A stretch of 64,000 bases of DNA from Paenibacillus_AB hodogayensis. GTDB taxonomy: Bacteria; Bacillota; Bacilli; Paenibacillales; NBRC-103111. This document shows positions 33,657-42,774 of the stretch, piece after piece. The translations under genes and the position numbers were made by a program. The number at the start of each line of letters is the position of its first letter. Position 1 is the stretch's first letter. The DNA is taken from positions 124,001 to 188,000 of the forward strand of contig NZ_BAAAYO010000018.1 of NCBI RefSeq assembly GCF_039536325.1, in the 5' to 3' direction. The notes under the pieces were generated by a model. It was not told where the DNA came from, made no database searches, and saw nothing but the letters and a program-made list of their open reading frames with translations.

Positions 33657-34523
33657 TTACTTATCTAATGTGAAACCGAAGTGTTTGTTCGTCAGCTTAT
33701 CGAACGTCCCGTCTTTTTTCTTATCCTCAATGACTTTGTCGATTGCGGCCTTTAATTCCGGGTTATTTTGGCGGATGACGACTCCTACTCCTTTGGTATC
33801 GTAAGGTTTTCCTACGATTTCAAGGTCTTTTCCGAACGGGGAGTTTTTGATGTAATCCGTAGCGGATATTTTTCCGATCGCAACAAGGTCAAGGCGTCCG
33901 GCAAGCAAATCCGTGAAGCTTTGAGGAGCGCCCGGGTAAGACTTCAATTCCTTATAGCCGCCGATGGTTTTGACCGCCGCTTCAAACGAAGAGCCCGCGT
34001 TAGCTCCAACCACTTTCCCCGCGATATTCGTCAAGTCGTCTACCGCGTTCGAGCCTTTCTTGATGACCGCTATAATGCCATCCTGGGAATAAGGGACGGA
34101 AAAATCGACCGTTTTTTTCCGTTCTTCCGTGATGCTCATCCCGCCCATTACGATATCGAATTTCTTGGCTACCAATCCAGGGATCAGCCCTGACGCTTCA
34201 CCCGTTACATACTCGACCTTAACTCCTAATCCTTCAGCGATCAAATTTCCCCAATCAATGTCGTAACCGACCAGGTTGTTGTTGTCCATGTAGTTGTATG
34301 GGCGGTAATTGCCTCCGGTGCCAATGACGATTTTCCCGGCTTTTTTGATTTGAGCCAACGTATTTTCGGAATCACTATTTTGCTTAGAATCGTCTTTGGG
34401 CGTTTCCGTCTTGGCGGGGTCGGGTTGGCTGGCTGTGCCTTTATTCGACGCCGTTCCGCACGCGCTGACCATCAGGAGAACAAAAATAAAGACGAGAGGA
34501 AGAGACCACTTTTTCATATGCAT
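33657..34523 (-). CDS. Polar amino-acid type solute-binding lipoprotein
   Basis: A 288-residue SBP family 3 lipoprotein: signal peptide ending VSAC, a charged linker, then VIGTGGNYRPYNYMD and GLIPGLVAKKFDIVMGGMSIT, the hallmarks of the family that binds amino acids and related compounds. I placed the start at the ATG at 34523 (AAGGTG upstream). First gene of the ABC-DUF917-IclR operon, with a repeat-rich promoter region upstream. Confidence 0.93.
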   Translation of the reverse strand: MHMKKWSLPLVFIFVLLMVSACGTASNKGTASQPDPAKTETPKDDSKQNSDSENTLAQIKKAGKIVIGTGGNYRPYNYMDNNNLVGYDIDWGNLIAEGLGVKVEYVTGEASGLIPGLVAKKFDIVMGGMSITEERKKTVDFSVPYSQDGIIAVIKKGSNAVDDLTNIAGKVVGANAGSSFEAAVKTIGGYKELKSYPGAPQSFTDLLAGRLDLVAIGKISATDYIKNSPFGKDLEIVGKPYDTKGVGVVIRQNNPELKAAIDKVIEDKKKDGTFDKLTNKHFGFTLDK

Positions 34524-34602
34524 AATCACCTTTTCCTTTTTCCTTGTTTGTAATGAATATCTGCAGCGAACTTGCTCTTGAAGGGCCTCCAATCCAAATT
34601 TT

Positions 34603-34639
34603 ATGTGATAATTAATTTTCACAATGTGATAATTAATTT
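34603..34639. repeat. Paired 16-bp direct repeats with a TGTGA-TCACA palindrome upstream of the ABC operon
   Basis: ATGTGATAATTAATTT occurs at 34603-34618 and again at 34624-34639, a 21-bp period (two helical turns). The first copy and what follows it form TGTGA-N10-TCACA (34604-34623). This is a plausible operator for the IclR regulator or another activator at the head of the operon. Confidence 0.55.
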
Positions 34640-34997
34640 GTTGTTTTATAATTTAGCACGATTTATTTGCATTGTAAATAACTATTCCGATATTTTTTAT
34701 TGGTTTTATATGATTAGTAGGATTAAAGCGATTTCAACTTTGCGCGAGGTTTTTGACAAAATAGTTAATGATATTAATATTTAGTATCATTAAAAAGGCT
34801 CATGCCGTTATGGAAACGTCATGAACCCCGGTATTCGAGTATGAGCCGATTCATATAAACGTCAAACAGGATGCTATCTTACTTCGCTGCGATCCGGGTT
34901 ATGCCGCCGGGACTACTCCTTCCGTCAACCAAGCCCCTTCTTCTGCCACGCGACATTTCATCTCCCCTTCCGCTTCAGCACGGCTTCCTGTATCAAT
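34640..34997. other. AT-rich intergenic region
   Basis: No gene is supported. A 70-codon plus-strand frame at 34572-34784 lacks a ribosome site and overlaps the operator repeats. Confidence 0.5.
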
Positions 34998-35029
34998 AAA
35001 AAAGAACCATCCGCTTGGATGATTCTTTT
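34998..35029 (-). terminator. Terminator after the PPK2 gene
   Basis: On the minus strand AAAAGAATCATCC pairs with GGATGGTTCTTTT around AAGC, with one mismatch, and ends in a T-rich run, just after the PPK2 stop at 35035. Confidence 0.7.
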
Positions 35030-35034
35030 GCTTG

Positions 35035-35874
35035 TTACGATTTTGTAGGGTTTTTTTCGCCTTCTTGACCGTACTCATTCAGCAGCGCCTGCACATCGAT
35101 AGCCGGCTTCGGATAAGCAAGGTCCAGCTTTTCCATAGAACGGAGAATAATCCGGAGCACCAAATAGTCGCGGAACCAGCGGTTATTGGCCGGAACGACA
35201 TACCAAGGGCTGTGCTTAACGGACGTTCGCCGGAACACCTCTTCGTAGGCGGCGGCATATTGGTCCCAATAACGGCGCTCCTCGAGATCGCTCGGGTCGA
35301 ATTTCCAAAGCTTCTCCGGATCGTTCAGCCGTTCGCGGATTTTCTCCAGCTGAAATTCGGGAGAAATATGCAGAAAAATTTTGATTAGCAGCACTCCGCT
35401 GTCCGCAAGCAGTTTCTCGAAATGCCGGATATGACTCAGGCGCGACTCCGCTTCATCGTCCTCAATGGTGCCATGCACCCGGGTAATCAATACGTCCTCG
35501 TAATACGAACGGTTAAAAGCCGTAATAGAACCTTTGGCCGACACAACCTTATGGCTCCTCCACAAGAAATCGTGGGAAGATTCCTCGGGAGTCGGCTTCT
35601 TAAAGCTCTCCGCTCGAAAGCCTTGCGGGTTCAGATTGGACAGCACCTTCTTGATGACGCCGTCCTTACCGCTGCAATCCATCCCTTGGAACAAAACGAG
35701 CACGCCGTTCGTCTTGGAGGCAAAAAGCTTGTCCTGCAGCTCGCGAAGATTTCGCTCCATGTGTTCAAACTCTTCCTGGATGTCTTCCTTGCTCGCGAAG
35801 CCGCCTGTGTCGTTCGGATCGAAACGGCCCAGAGCTTTCCCCTTTTCTTTGTTCAGCCGATACGATTTCAACAT
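35035..35874 (-). CDS. Polyphosphate kinase 2 family (PPK2) nucleotide kinase
   Basis: A 279-residue PPK2: Walker A GMDCSGKD (residues 64-71), lid-module SFKKPTPEESSHDFLWR near 95-111 and Walker B-region FNRSYYEDVLITRVH near 124-138. PPK2 enzymes use polyphosphate to phosphorylate nucleoside mono- or diphosphates (AMP, ADP, GDP). The ATG at 35874 has GGTGGAGG upstream. It stands alone with its own terminator. Class I versus class III cannot be settled by eye. Confidence 0.92.
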   Translation of the reverse strand: MLKSYRLNKEKGKALGRFDPNDTGGFASKEDIQEEFEHMERNLRELQDKLFASKTNGVLVLFQGMDCSGKDGVIKKVLSNLNPQGFRAESFKKPTPEESSHDFLWRSHKVVSAKGSITAFNRSYYEDVLITRVHGTIEDDEAESRLSHIRHFEKLLADSGVLLIKIFLHISPEFQLEKIRERLNDPEKLWKFDPSDLEERRYWDQYAAAYEEVFRRTSVKHSPWYVVPANNRWFRDYLVLRIILRSMEKLDLAYPKPAIDVQALLNEYGQEGEKNPTKS

Positions 35875-35977
35875 GGAAAAAACCTCCACCCGCTTTTTTA
35901 CCTATTATATCACTTTCAGCCCGTTATCAAGTATAAGATACGCTTCTCTATCGAAAAACGAAGCAGCCCGGGCAAGA

Positions 35978-36006
35978 CGAAAAGGCATCTGCAGAGATGC
36001 CTTTCG
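35978..36006. terminator. Terminator after the LamG-like gene
   Basis: CGAAAAGGCATCT pairs with AGATGCCTTTCG (35978-35990 with 35995-36006, one bulge) around GCAG. It lies 28 bp past the stop at 36034. Confidence 0.7.
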
Positions 36007-36033
36007 TTTGATATGAATATACGGACCAACCTC

Positions 36034-36783
36034 TCAAACGAACGCCGCAAGCTCCTCGTCCCGAAGCGCCCGGTCGAACACCGCCAACCCGCCGAGCAAA
36101 CCGGCGTAGAAGTTGCCCATCGTGCCGGAGCGGTACACGGAGCCCACGGTAAAGTCAGCCCCTTCCGCGCCTCCGTCATACAAGCCTTCCTCGTACAAAA
36201 ACGGATTGTACGTTTGCCGCTCGTCGAGCCTGCCGTCCAAATAAGTGCGGGCATACGTGCCGTCATACGTAAAAGCGATCGCATGCCAATCGCCCTTCGA
36301 CACCGGCGTAGAGCCGATAGCCGTCGTCATGCACCATGGGTGACCGGGCGTCGGTCCGCCGCCGGAAGAGACATGGCCGCACACCTGCTCTCCGCTGTCC
36401 CATATGTGCAAATCGAGAAACAGGCAGTACTGCCGCTTCTTCTCCGTCTCGTTCCACATGCCGGCGACGGCCTGGCATTCGCGGTTTTGCCGCGGTTCCC
36501 TTTTCACCCAGGCGATGATGGTGAGCGCGGCGTCTTTGCCGTGGAAATCAAGGGCCGGGCACTCGGCGCGCGGCAACTGAAACCATTGTCCAAAGCGGAG
36601 CTTCGCCGCGTACGGGCCGAACACCCCATCCTCTTCCCGCTCGATCGGACCTTCCCGTTCCTGCAGCATGTAAGCGTAAGGACCTCGCGCCTGCCTTGAC
36701 TGTCCTGCCGTCTCTTGAAAGTCCCAGAACGAAACGAGCGCCGGATGTTCAGCGATCGCTTCTGCTGTTTTGTAATAATCCAT
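36034..36783 (-). CDS. LamG/concanavalin-A-like domain protein
   Basis: A 249-residue protein with a single LamG-type jelly-roll: ALTIIAWVKRE near 103, GDWHAIAFTYDGTYARTYLDGRL near 180, and GLLGGLAVFDRALRDEEL at the end. The ATG at 36783 has GGAGG 9 nt upstream. No signal peptide or catalytic domain, so it is probably cytoplasmic, which is unusual for a lectin-like module. It is the fourth gene after the sugar ABC importer genes and may bind the imported sugar. Confidence 0.8.
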   Translation of the reverse strand: MDYYKTAEAIAEHPALVSFWDFQETAGQSRQARGPYAYMLQEREGPIEREEDGVFGPYAAKLRFGQWFQLPRAECPALDFHGKDAALTIIAWVKREPRQNRECQAVAGMWNETEKKRQYCLFLDLHIWDSGEQVCGHVSSGGGPTPGHPWCMTTAIGSTPVSKGDWHAIAFTYDGTYARTYLDGRLDERQTYNPFLYEEGLYDGGAEGADFTVGSVYRSGTMGNFYAGLLGGLAVFDRALRDEELAAFV

Positions 36784-36868
36784 ACCTGAGTTCCTCCGAT
36801 TTTCGATAATGGAATGAGGCCGATGCAATAACTTTATACCATACGGAGGATGGAAGCGATGAAAATTC

Positions 36869-38374
36869 CTACTTCTTTTTCGTAAACCAGACGTTCATCG
36901 CGTCGATGGCCGCCTTGCCGCCTTTGGCGTTAAACTCTTGAACGAACTTATCGAATTCGCCGAGGTCTCGCTTGCCCATAATGAACTTGAGCGCGTTCTC
37001 TTCGGTGTAGTTGCGCAGCTCCGTATATTTCGTATCGTACGCTTCGATCGCCGGGGCGTACGCCGTCTCTTCGCGATTTTGCTTGAAGGCGAGCAGCGGC
37101 TCGTAATACGGCAAGAACCCTTTCGCTTTCAGCCGGGCGTTGAAGCTCGGGTCCGTGTCGCCGAAGAAGTACAAGGTGCGCCAAGGGATGTTGTTGCTCT
37201 GCTCGGCCGTCTGCACGGGCTGGCCGTTCTCTACCTTGTAATCCTCGCCCTCGATGCCGTACGTCAAAAACGTGTCGGTTTCCGCGCTCAAAATGTAATT
37301 GATGTAAGCGGCTGCGCCTTCTTTGTTCTTCGCCTGCTTCGGAATGACAATGTAGCCATTCGGAATGCCTTCCACTTGAAAACCGGACTGGCCGTTTTTG
37401 CCGGTAATCGGAGCGATGTACTGCAGCGTGCCGCCGTTTTTCTTCTCCTTCATCGAATTGTCGATCGTGTACGCGTCCGCCCAGTAGACGGAACTGAACG
37501 CTGCTGTACCGTTGATGATCTTGTCCTTGACGTCTTTGTTGATGGCGAACTCCTGATCGATCAGCCCTTCCGCATACCATTTCCTCATCGTCGTCAGAAA
37601 CTCTTTGTATTCCGGCTGCACCCACGAAAACTCCAGCTTGCCGTCGCGGACAACCGTCGAGGTGCCTACGCCGTATGCCGCCGCATACGGGAGGAACGAG
37701 CCCATGAACGAACCCGGACTGCCACCCGTTCCGGTCAGCGGAGCGATATTTTTCTTCTCCTTGATCGTCTTCAGCGTCGTGTACATGTCGTCGAGCGTGG
37801 CCGGATCTTTCAGCCCAAGCTCCTTCATAATGTCCGAACGCTCCAGAATCCCGTTGCCCACCTTCTGGGCCACCCGGTTCGGGATGCCGTACATCTTGCC
37901 ATCCAGCTTGGCGGCCTCTGCAATTTCCGCCGGCAAGTACGTCGCCATGTTCGGGATGTACGTTTTGATGAGCTCGTCGAGCGGCTCGAACGCCCCTTGC
38001 TGCGCCAGCTTGAAATAGTTCGACTTGCCGCTTACCCACAAAATGTCCGGTACGTCGCCCGATGCGAGAATAATCGATACTTTTTGATCGGCGTTGTCCT
38101 TCGGCAGCGATTCGTATTTGACGTTAAAGCCGGATTTCTGCTTGAGCACGTTCACGAGCTTGTTGCTGTTGATCGTGTCGCCGCCCTTGAACTGCTCCAT
38201 GGAAGCATGGTACGAGCGCATGAGGGTAATGTTTTTGTTGCTCACCGTACCTGCGCCATTCGATCCGCCCGAGGCGGACGGCCCGTTCTTCCCCCCGCCG
38301 TCTCCGCACCCGGCGGCAACTCCGGCAAGCATCACCGTCGATAACCCGATAAACGCCGTCTTTTTCAATCTCAT
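36869..38374 (-). CDS. Sugar ABC transporter solute-binding lipoprotein (LplA-like)
   Basis: A 501-residue lipoprotein: the ATG at 38374 has GGGAGG upstream; the signal ends AAGC. The length and NKLVNVLKQKSGFNVKYESLP-type N-terminus are typical of the LplA/YtcQ family of Paenibacillus oligosaccharide binding proteins. It is followed by the LamG-like gene and preceded by two permeases, so it is the substrate-capturing subunit of this importer. Confidence 0.92.
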   Translation of the reverse strand: MRLKKTAFIGLSTVMLAGVAAGCGDGGGKNGPSASGGSNGAGTVSNKNITLMRSYHASMEQFKGGDTINSNKLVNVLKQKSGFNVKYESLPKDNADQKVSIILASGDVPDILWVSGKSNYFKLAQQGAFEPLDELIKTYIPNMATYLPAEIAEAAKLDGKMYGIPNRVAQKVGNGILERSDIMKELGLKDPATLDDMYTTLKTIKEKKNIAPLTGTGGSPGSFMGSFLPYAAAYGVGTSTVVRDGKLEFSWVQPEYKEFLTTMRKWYAEGLIDQEFAINKDVKDKIINGTAAFSSVYWADAYTIDNSMKEKKNGGTLQYIAPITGKNGQSGFQVEGIPNGYIVIPKQAKNKEGAAAYINYILSAETDTFLTYGIEGEDYKVENGQPVQTAEQSNNIPWRTLYFFGDTDPSFNARLKAKGFLPYYEPLLAFKQNREETAYAPAIEAYDTKYTELRNYTEENALKFIMGKRDLGEFDKFVQEFNAKGGKAAIDAMNVWFTKKK

Positions 38375-38441
38375 CTTGGAACCTCCCTTAGTATGCATGC
38401 ATCTATGTTTTGCAGAACGGAGTGAAGGAAACGCATTCACG

Positions 38442-39308
38442 TTACCCTTTCACTGCGCCCAACATAACCCCTTTGACGAAGTATCGCTGGATAAACGGAT
38501 AAACGAACAAAATCGGCAGTACGGCGCACAGAATGGCGGCGGCGCGCACCGTCTCCGGCGTCACTTCGCGGAACACGTCACTGACGACCATATCCGCCGA
38601 TTTCTCGTCGGTGACAAGCTGCAGCAGAAACATTTGCAGCGGCATCAAGCTCCGGTCCGTAATGTACATCATCGCCTGAAAAAATTGATTCCAATACCCC
38701 ACCGCGTAGAACATCCCGACTGTCGCCAAAGACGGAACGGATAGGGGCAAATAAACGGAAAGCAAAATCCGGAAGTTCGAAGCCCCGTCCATCCGGGCCG
38801 ATTCTTCCAGAGCGTCGGGGACGCCGAGGAAGAAGTTGCGGATCAGAATGAGGTTGAACGGAGCCAGCGCGCCCGGCAAGATGAGCGCCCACAACGAGTT
38901 GAGCAGCCCGACCCCCTTGACGACCAGATAGGTCGGAATCAGTCCTCCGCTGAAAAACATCGTAATGACGAACAGCAGCATCAGAAACCGCGTATACGGC
39001 AGCCCTTTGCGCGACAGCGGATAAGCCGCCAGCACGGTCAGCGCCATGCTGATCGCTGTCCCGACGACGGTAATGAACACCGAGTTGCCGAAGGAAGCGA
39101 AAAACTGCTTATTGGACAGTACGTATTCGTATGAAATCGTCGTGAAGCCGCGAGGCCACAGCAAAATATCTTTGGCCAATACGTGGGCTTCGCTGCTGAA
39201 CGATTTGGCCGCGATGTGGACGAACGGCAGTATCATCGTCAGCGACAGCAGTGTCAGGATGAGCACGTTGAAGTAGCCGAAGACGGTTTCCCCTTTCGTT
39301 CGAATCAT
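38442..39308 (-). CDS. Carbohydrate ABC transporter permease (YtcP/MalG-like)
   Basis: A 288-residue inner-membrane permease with six membrane segments and the EAA motif EESARMDGASNFRIL near residue 185. I placed the start at the ATG at 39308, where AAAGGCGG lies upstream; the open frame upstream overlaps the first permease and is not used. Second of two permeases of the importer. Confidence 0.93.
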   Translation of the reverse strand: MIRTKGETVFGYFNVLILTLLSLTMILPFVHIAAKSFSSEAHVLAKDILLWPRGFTTISYEYVLSNKQFFASFGNSVFITVVGTAISMALTVLAAYPLSRKGLPYTRFLMLLFVITMFFSGGLIPTYLVVKGVGLLNSLWALILPGALAPFNLILIRNFFLGVPDALEESARMDGASNFRILLSVYLPLSVPSLATVGMFYAVGYWNQFFQAMMYITDRSLMPLQMFLLQLVTDEKSADMVVSDVFREVTPETVRAAAILCAVLPILFVYPFIQRYFVKGVMLGAVKG

Positions 39309-39354
39309 GTCGCTCGACCGCCTTTCGTTAGATTTTGGTGAAAAGAGAGCTTCG

Positions 39355-40305
39355 CTAAAAGATGCCGTCCTCGCCCATTCGCCGGGCCAGCGTGTTGGCC
39401 AGTACCAGCAGGATGCAGCCAATCGCCGACTTGAACAGTCCCGCCGCGGTCGTCAAGCCGAATTGCATCGTCCCGAGCCCGACGCGGAACACGTACGTGT
39501 CGATAATGTCGCCGACGTCGTAGACGGTGGGATTGTACATGACGAGCACCTGCTCGAAGCCGGCATCGAGCAGATGGCCGATGCGCAGCAGCAGTAAGAT
39601 GACGATCGTCGAGCGAATGCTGGGCAGCGAAATATGCCAAATTTGCCGCAGCCTGCCCGCTCCGTCGACCGTTGCCGCCTGGAACATCTCCTCATTGATG
39701 CCAAGCAGCGCGGCGAGATAAATGATCGCGCCCCAGCCGACTTCCTTCCACATGTCCGAGAAGACGAGTATCCAGCGGAACAGCTTCTCGTCGGATAGGA
39801 AGAAGATCGGCTCGAAGCCCAGCGATTGAATGAGCTTGTTGACAATCCCGCTGCTCGGAGACAGCAGGTCGACGGCAATGCCGCCGATGACGACCCATGA
39901 AATAAAGTGCGGGATATACGTGACCGTCTGCACGGACCGTTTAAACTTCTCAAGTCTGAGCTCGTTCAACAGCAGGGCAAGTATGATCGGCGCGGGGAAA
40001 CCGACGACCAGCTTCATCAGGCTGATCAGCAGCGTGTTGCGGATCACGCGCGGAAATTCATCGAACGCGAATAGCTCGCGAAAATATTGCAGACCGATCC
40101 ACTTGCTATGAAACACCCCTTGCATGATGTTGTAGTCCTTGAACGCGATGACGACGCCGTACATCGGCACGTACTTGAACACGATCAGGAAGATCAGCGC
40201 CGGCAGCGCCATCAAATACAAGTCCCAGTAACGCAGCAGCGGATGACGTTTGGCGCGTTTGCTGGCTTGCGGCGTCCGAATCGCCGCAGCGGTTGCTGCT
40301 TTCAT
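39355..40305 (-). CDS. Carbohydrate ABC transporter permease (LplB-like)
   Basis: A 316-residue permease with six membrane segments, the LplB-type start LLRYWDLYLMALPALIFL and the loop EMFQAATVDGAGRLRQIW (EAA motif). GAGGAG precedes the ATG. First gene of the importer operon (permease, permease, binding protein, LamG-like). As usual for this family no ATPase gene is present; a shared MsmX-like ATPase elsewhere is expected. Confidence 0.94.
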   Translation of the reverse strand: MKAATAAAIRTPQASKRAKRHPLLRYWDLYLMALPALIFLIVFKYVPMYGVVIAFKDYNIMQGVFHSKWIGLQYFRELFAFDEFPRVIRNTLLISLMKLVVGFPAPIILALLLNELRLEKFKRSVQTVTYIPHFISWVVIGGIAVDLLSPSSGIVNKLIQSLGFEPIFFLSDEKLFRWILVFSDMWKEVGWGAIIYLAALLGINEEMFQAATVDGAGRLRQIWHISLPSIRSTIVILLLLRIGHLLDAGFEQVLVMYNPTVYDVGDIIDTYVFRVGLGTMQFGLTTAAGLFKSAIGCILLVLANTLARRMGEDGIF

Positions 40306-40576
40306 GCTCTTTCTCCTCTCTTGTAAACGTTATAATGGGTATGGCCTTATGATAGCGCTTCGCCCGGCCGATTCGTATCCACATTCTTTTACTTTCGCTG
40401 CAACTTCTTTTACTTGTTTGGGTTTACCCCCCTCATCCGACGAAAAAAAGGAGTCGTTCTTGATGGGATTCGGCTTCCTCCCCGTTGACGCGAGGAGACC
40501 GTGTAGATTAACGTTAGGTGCAGAGGACAAGTTGAAGTTAAAAAATCGAGTACATTCTATTGGGAGGTGCGTCTGC

Positions 40577-41116
40577 ATGGCGATTTACATCGCTTTGCTG
40601 CGAGGCATTAATGTCGGCGGCAAACATAAGATCAAAATGCCCGATTTGAAGCGTTCTCTGGAAACGTTGGGGCTTGGCCGCGTACAGACGTATATTCAGA
40701 GCGGCAATGTCCTGTTCGAATCCGACGGAGAAGCAGAGGAGCTGCGCAAGCGGATAGAGCTGGAGATCAAGACGGTTTTCGGCATAGCCGCTGCCGTCGT
40801 CCTGAGAACCGCCTCGGAGCTGGAGAGCATCATCGCGAGCTGTCCGTTCGACGCCAATGCATTGTCGGAAGGTGAAAGCGTTCAGTTGACTTTGTTGACG
40901 GAAACGCCCGCACCGGAAAAAATAGCCCTTTTGTCGATGGGCATAAGCGATGTCGACGAATTTCGCGTCGCAGGGCGCGAGATTTACTTGCTGTTTCGCC
41001 AAAGCGTGCTCGATTCCAAGCTGGCCGCCAACCTGCAAAAACTGGGCTCTACAACGACCACGCGCAACTGGAATACGATCACCAAGCTTGACGCTTTAGC
41101 GAAAGCAATGACTTGA
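40577..41116 (+). CDS. DUF1697 family protein
   Basis: A 179-residue protein of DUF1697 (PF08002), recognisable by YIALLRGINVGGKHKIKM at the start and QTYIQSGNVLFES. The ATG at 40577 has GGGAGG 9 nt upstream; the frame is open upstream but into the importer promoter. Function unknown. It lies alone on the plus strand between the importer and the two-component genes. Confidence 0.9.
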   Translation: MAIYIALLRGINVGGKHKIKMPDLKRSLETLGLGRVQTYIQSGNVLFESDGEAEELRKRIELEIKTVFGIAAAVVLRTASELESIIASCPFDANALSEGESVQLTLLTETPAPEKIALLSMGISDVDEFRVAGREIYLLFRQSVLDSKLAANLQKLGSTTTTRNWNTITKLDALAKAMT

Positions 41117-41138
41117 TAACGGTACGTCTCGACGAGAA

Positions 41139-41171
41139 AAAGGAGCCGTCTTCTGTCGATTCGGCTCCTTT
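41139..41171. terminator. Bidirectional terminator between DUF1697 and the response regulator
   Basis: AAAGGAGCCG (41139-41148) pairs with CGGCTCCTTT (41162-41171) around a 13-nt loop, with A-rich and T-rich flanks. Confidence 0.85.
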
Positions 41172-41175
41172 CCCG

Positions 41176-42774
41176 CTATTTGTTCACTTCGCTCGGCTTC
41201 ATTCCCCAATACTTCTGGAAGCTCTTGGAGAAGTAGTTCACATGCTTGTAGCCGACCTGCTCGGCCGCGTCGTACACCTTCATGCCTTTGGCCAGCAGCT
41301 CCTTCGCCTTCTCCATGCGCAGCCGCAGCACATAGTCGGAGAACGACTCCCCGGCCACTTCCTTGAACGTTCGGCTTAAGTAAGAATAGTTGATATACAT
41401 ATTTTCGGCGACGAGATACAGGCTCAGCTCCTCCTCGTGAAGCCGCTCCTTCGTAAAACGAATCACCTCGTCGATCGTCAGCCGCGTGCCGGATTTGCGC
41501 CGGCCGGCAATCGCATCTGCGATGCGCGCGGACATCCGCTGCAGCCATTCCTCGATCTGCTCCCTCGCCAACAGACGGTTGAAGCTTTCGAAATCGTCAT
41601 ACGCGTCCCGCAGCGTCTCGTGGAGCGACCAGCCCTGCTCGTGCACGATGCCCGCAAGCAGACACGTCAGCCGCAGCAGCTGTTCCTTGGCCTCGGCCAC
41701 AGGCTGATCCGCCGCGAAGCCTTCCTCCATCAAGCGGCGAACCAGCTCCTGTCTGCGGTCCGCCTGACCAGACTGAATGGCCAGCTCAAGCTCCTTCTCC
41801 AACCGGCCGAGCGCCGCCCGCGACTTCTCGCCGCCGTCTCCGCCCCTGTACGGAATCGCCATGTCGTTGCCGAGCACGATTCGTTCCTGAAGCGCCAACC
41901 GGCTGTGCTTGTACGATAGCGGAAGCAGCCCGGGGGCTGCCGTGCACGAACCGATGCCGGCGCTGGCCGTCAGCTTCAAGCAATCTTTCACCGTGCCGAG
42001 CAAGAGGCCGATCTTCGGATTGATCCGGCTGAATAGGGCATCCTCGCCTTCCGCAGCCGGGGCGAAGAACAGAGCGGCAACCATCCCGTCGTCGTCCTGC
42101 AGCACGGCGCAATCCTCGCCCTCCAGCAAATCTCTGGCGATCGTATACAACGAGAATTGGACGAGCGCCCGGTCGTCGGCCTGAAACCGCTCGTTCTTTT
42201 CCAGAATCGGGTCCATATCGAGCGTAACCGGCAGCAGGAGCCGCGCCGCGCCTCCCAGCTTCAAATCGCGGCGCCGCCTTTCGATCTCCCAATCGGAAAA
42301 ACGGCCGTTCAGCCATCCCTTGTAAAACATTTGCTTCAAGTACGGCAGATGCTCGTCCCATCGGCTCTCCAACTGAGCGATGTTGTACGCCTCGCGCAAT
42401 TCCTTCTCGCGCAGCGCTTTCGCCTCCAGCACCGCTCCGGCAATTTCTTCGTTATCCGCCGGCTTGACCAAATATTTCAGTACCCCGTGATCGATCCCTT
42501 GCCTGGCGTACTCGAAGTCGTCGTAACCGGTCAAAATAATAAGCTTGATGTGCGGCCGATCTCTCCTGAGCCGGCTCGCCAGCTCCAGCCCGTTCATCTC
42601 CGGCATCTGAATGTCCGTCAGGACGATGTCGATATGATCGTTATGAACGATAGCCAGAGCCTCCCTCCCGGTCGATACGGCGTCCACCAGCTCGATCTGC
42701 ATGGCTTTCCAATCGATGCCTTCGGCGATGCGCTCTCGGACGTAAGGCTCGTCCTCGACAATCAGCAGCTTCAC
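41176..42774 (-). CDS. YesN-type response regulator (receiver plus AraC DNA-binding domain)
   Basis: A 532-residue regulator. The receiver domain (1-120) has the acidic pair at 8-9, phosphoacceptor Asp54 in VLTDIQMPEM, and the conserved Lys in YLVKPAD. A long central helical region follows, and the C-terminal 100 residues are an AraC HTH (VAENMYINYSYLSRTFKE, AAEQVGYKHVNYFSKSFQ). The start is the GTG at 42774 with AGGAGG 8 nt upstream; it overlaps the kinase stop (GTGA). Phosphorylated by the kinase at 42771-44510, it should activate sugar-transport or catabolic genes nearby. Confidence 0.94.
   Translation of the reverse strand: MKLLIVEDEPYVRERIAEGIDWKAMQIELVDAVSTGREALAIVHNDHIDIVLTDIQMPEMNGLELASRLRRDRPHIKLIILTGYDDFEYARQGIDHGVLKYLVKPADNEEIAGAVLEAKALREKELREAYNIAQLESRWDEHLPYLKQMFYKGWLNGRFSDWEIERRRRDLKLGGAARLLLPVTLDMDPILEKNERFQADDRALVQFSLYTIARDLLEGEDCAVLQDDDGMVAALFFAPAAEGEDALFSRINPKIGLLLGTVKDCLKLTASAGIGSCTAAPGLLPLSYKHSRLALQERIVLGNDMAIPYRGGDGGEKSRAALGRLEKELELAIQSGQADRRQELVRRLMEEGFAADQPVAEAKEQLLRLTCLLAGIVHEQGWSLHETLRDAYDDFESFNRLLAREQIEEWLQRMSARIADAIAGRRKSGTRLTIDEVIRFTKERLHEEELSLYLVAENMYINYSYLSRTFKEVAGESFSDYVLRLRMEKAKELLAKGMKVYDAAEQVGYKHVNYFSKSFQKYWGMKPSEVNK

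Noticed and set aside
36938..38344. A 468-codon plus-strand frame opposite the LplA-like gene
   Set aside because: Antisense shadow rich in Arg and Val without a start site or domain.
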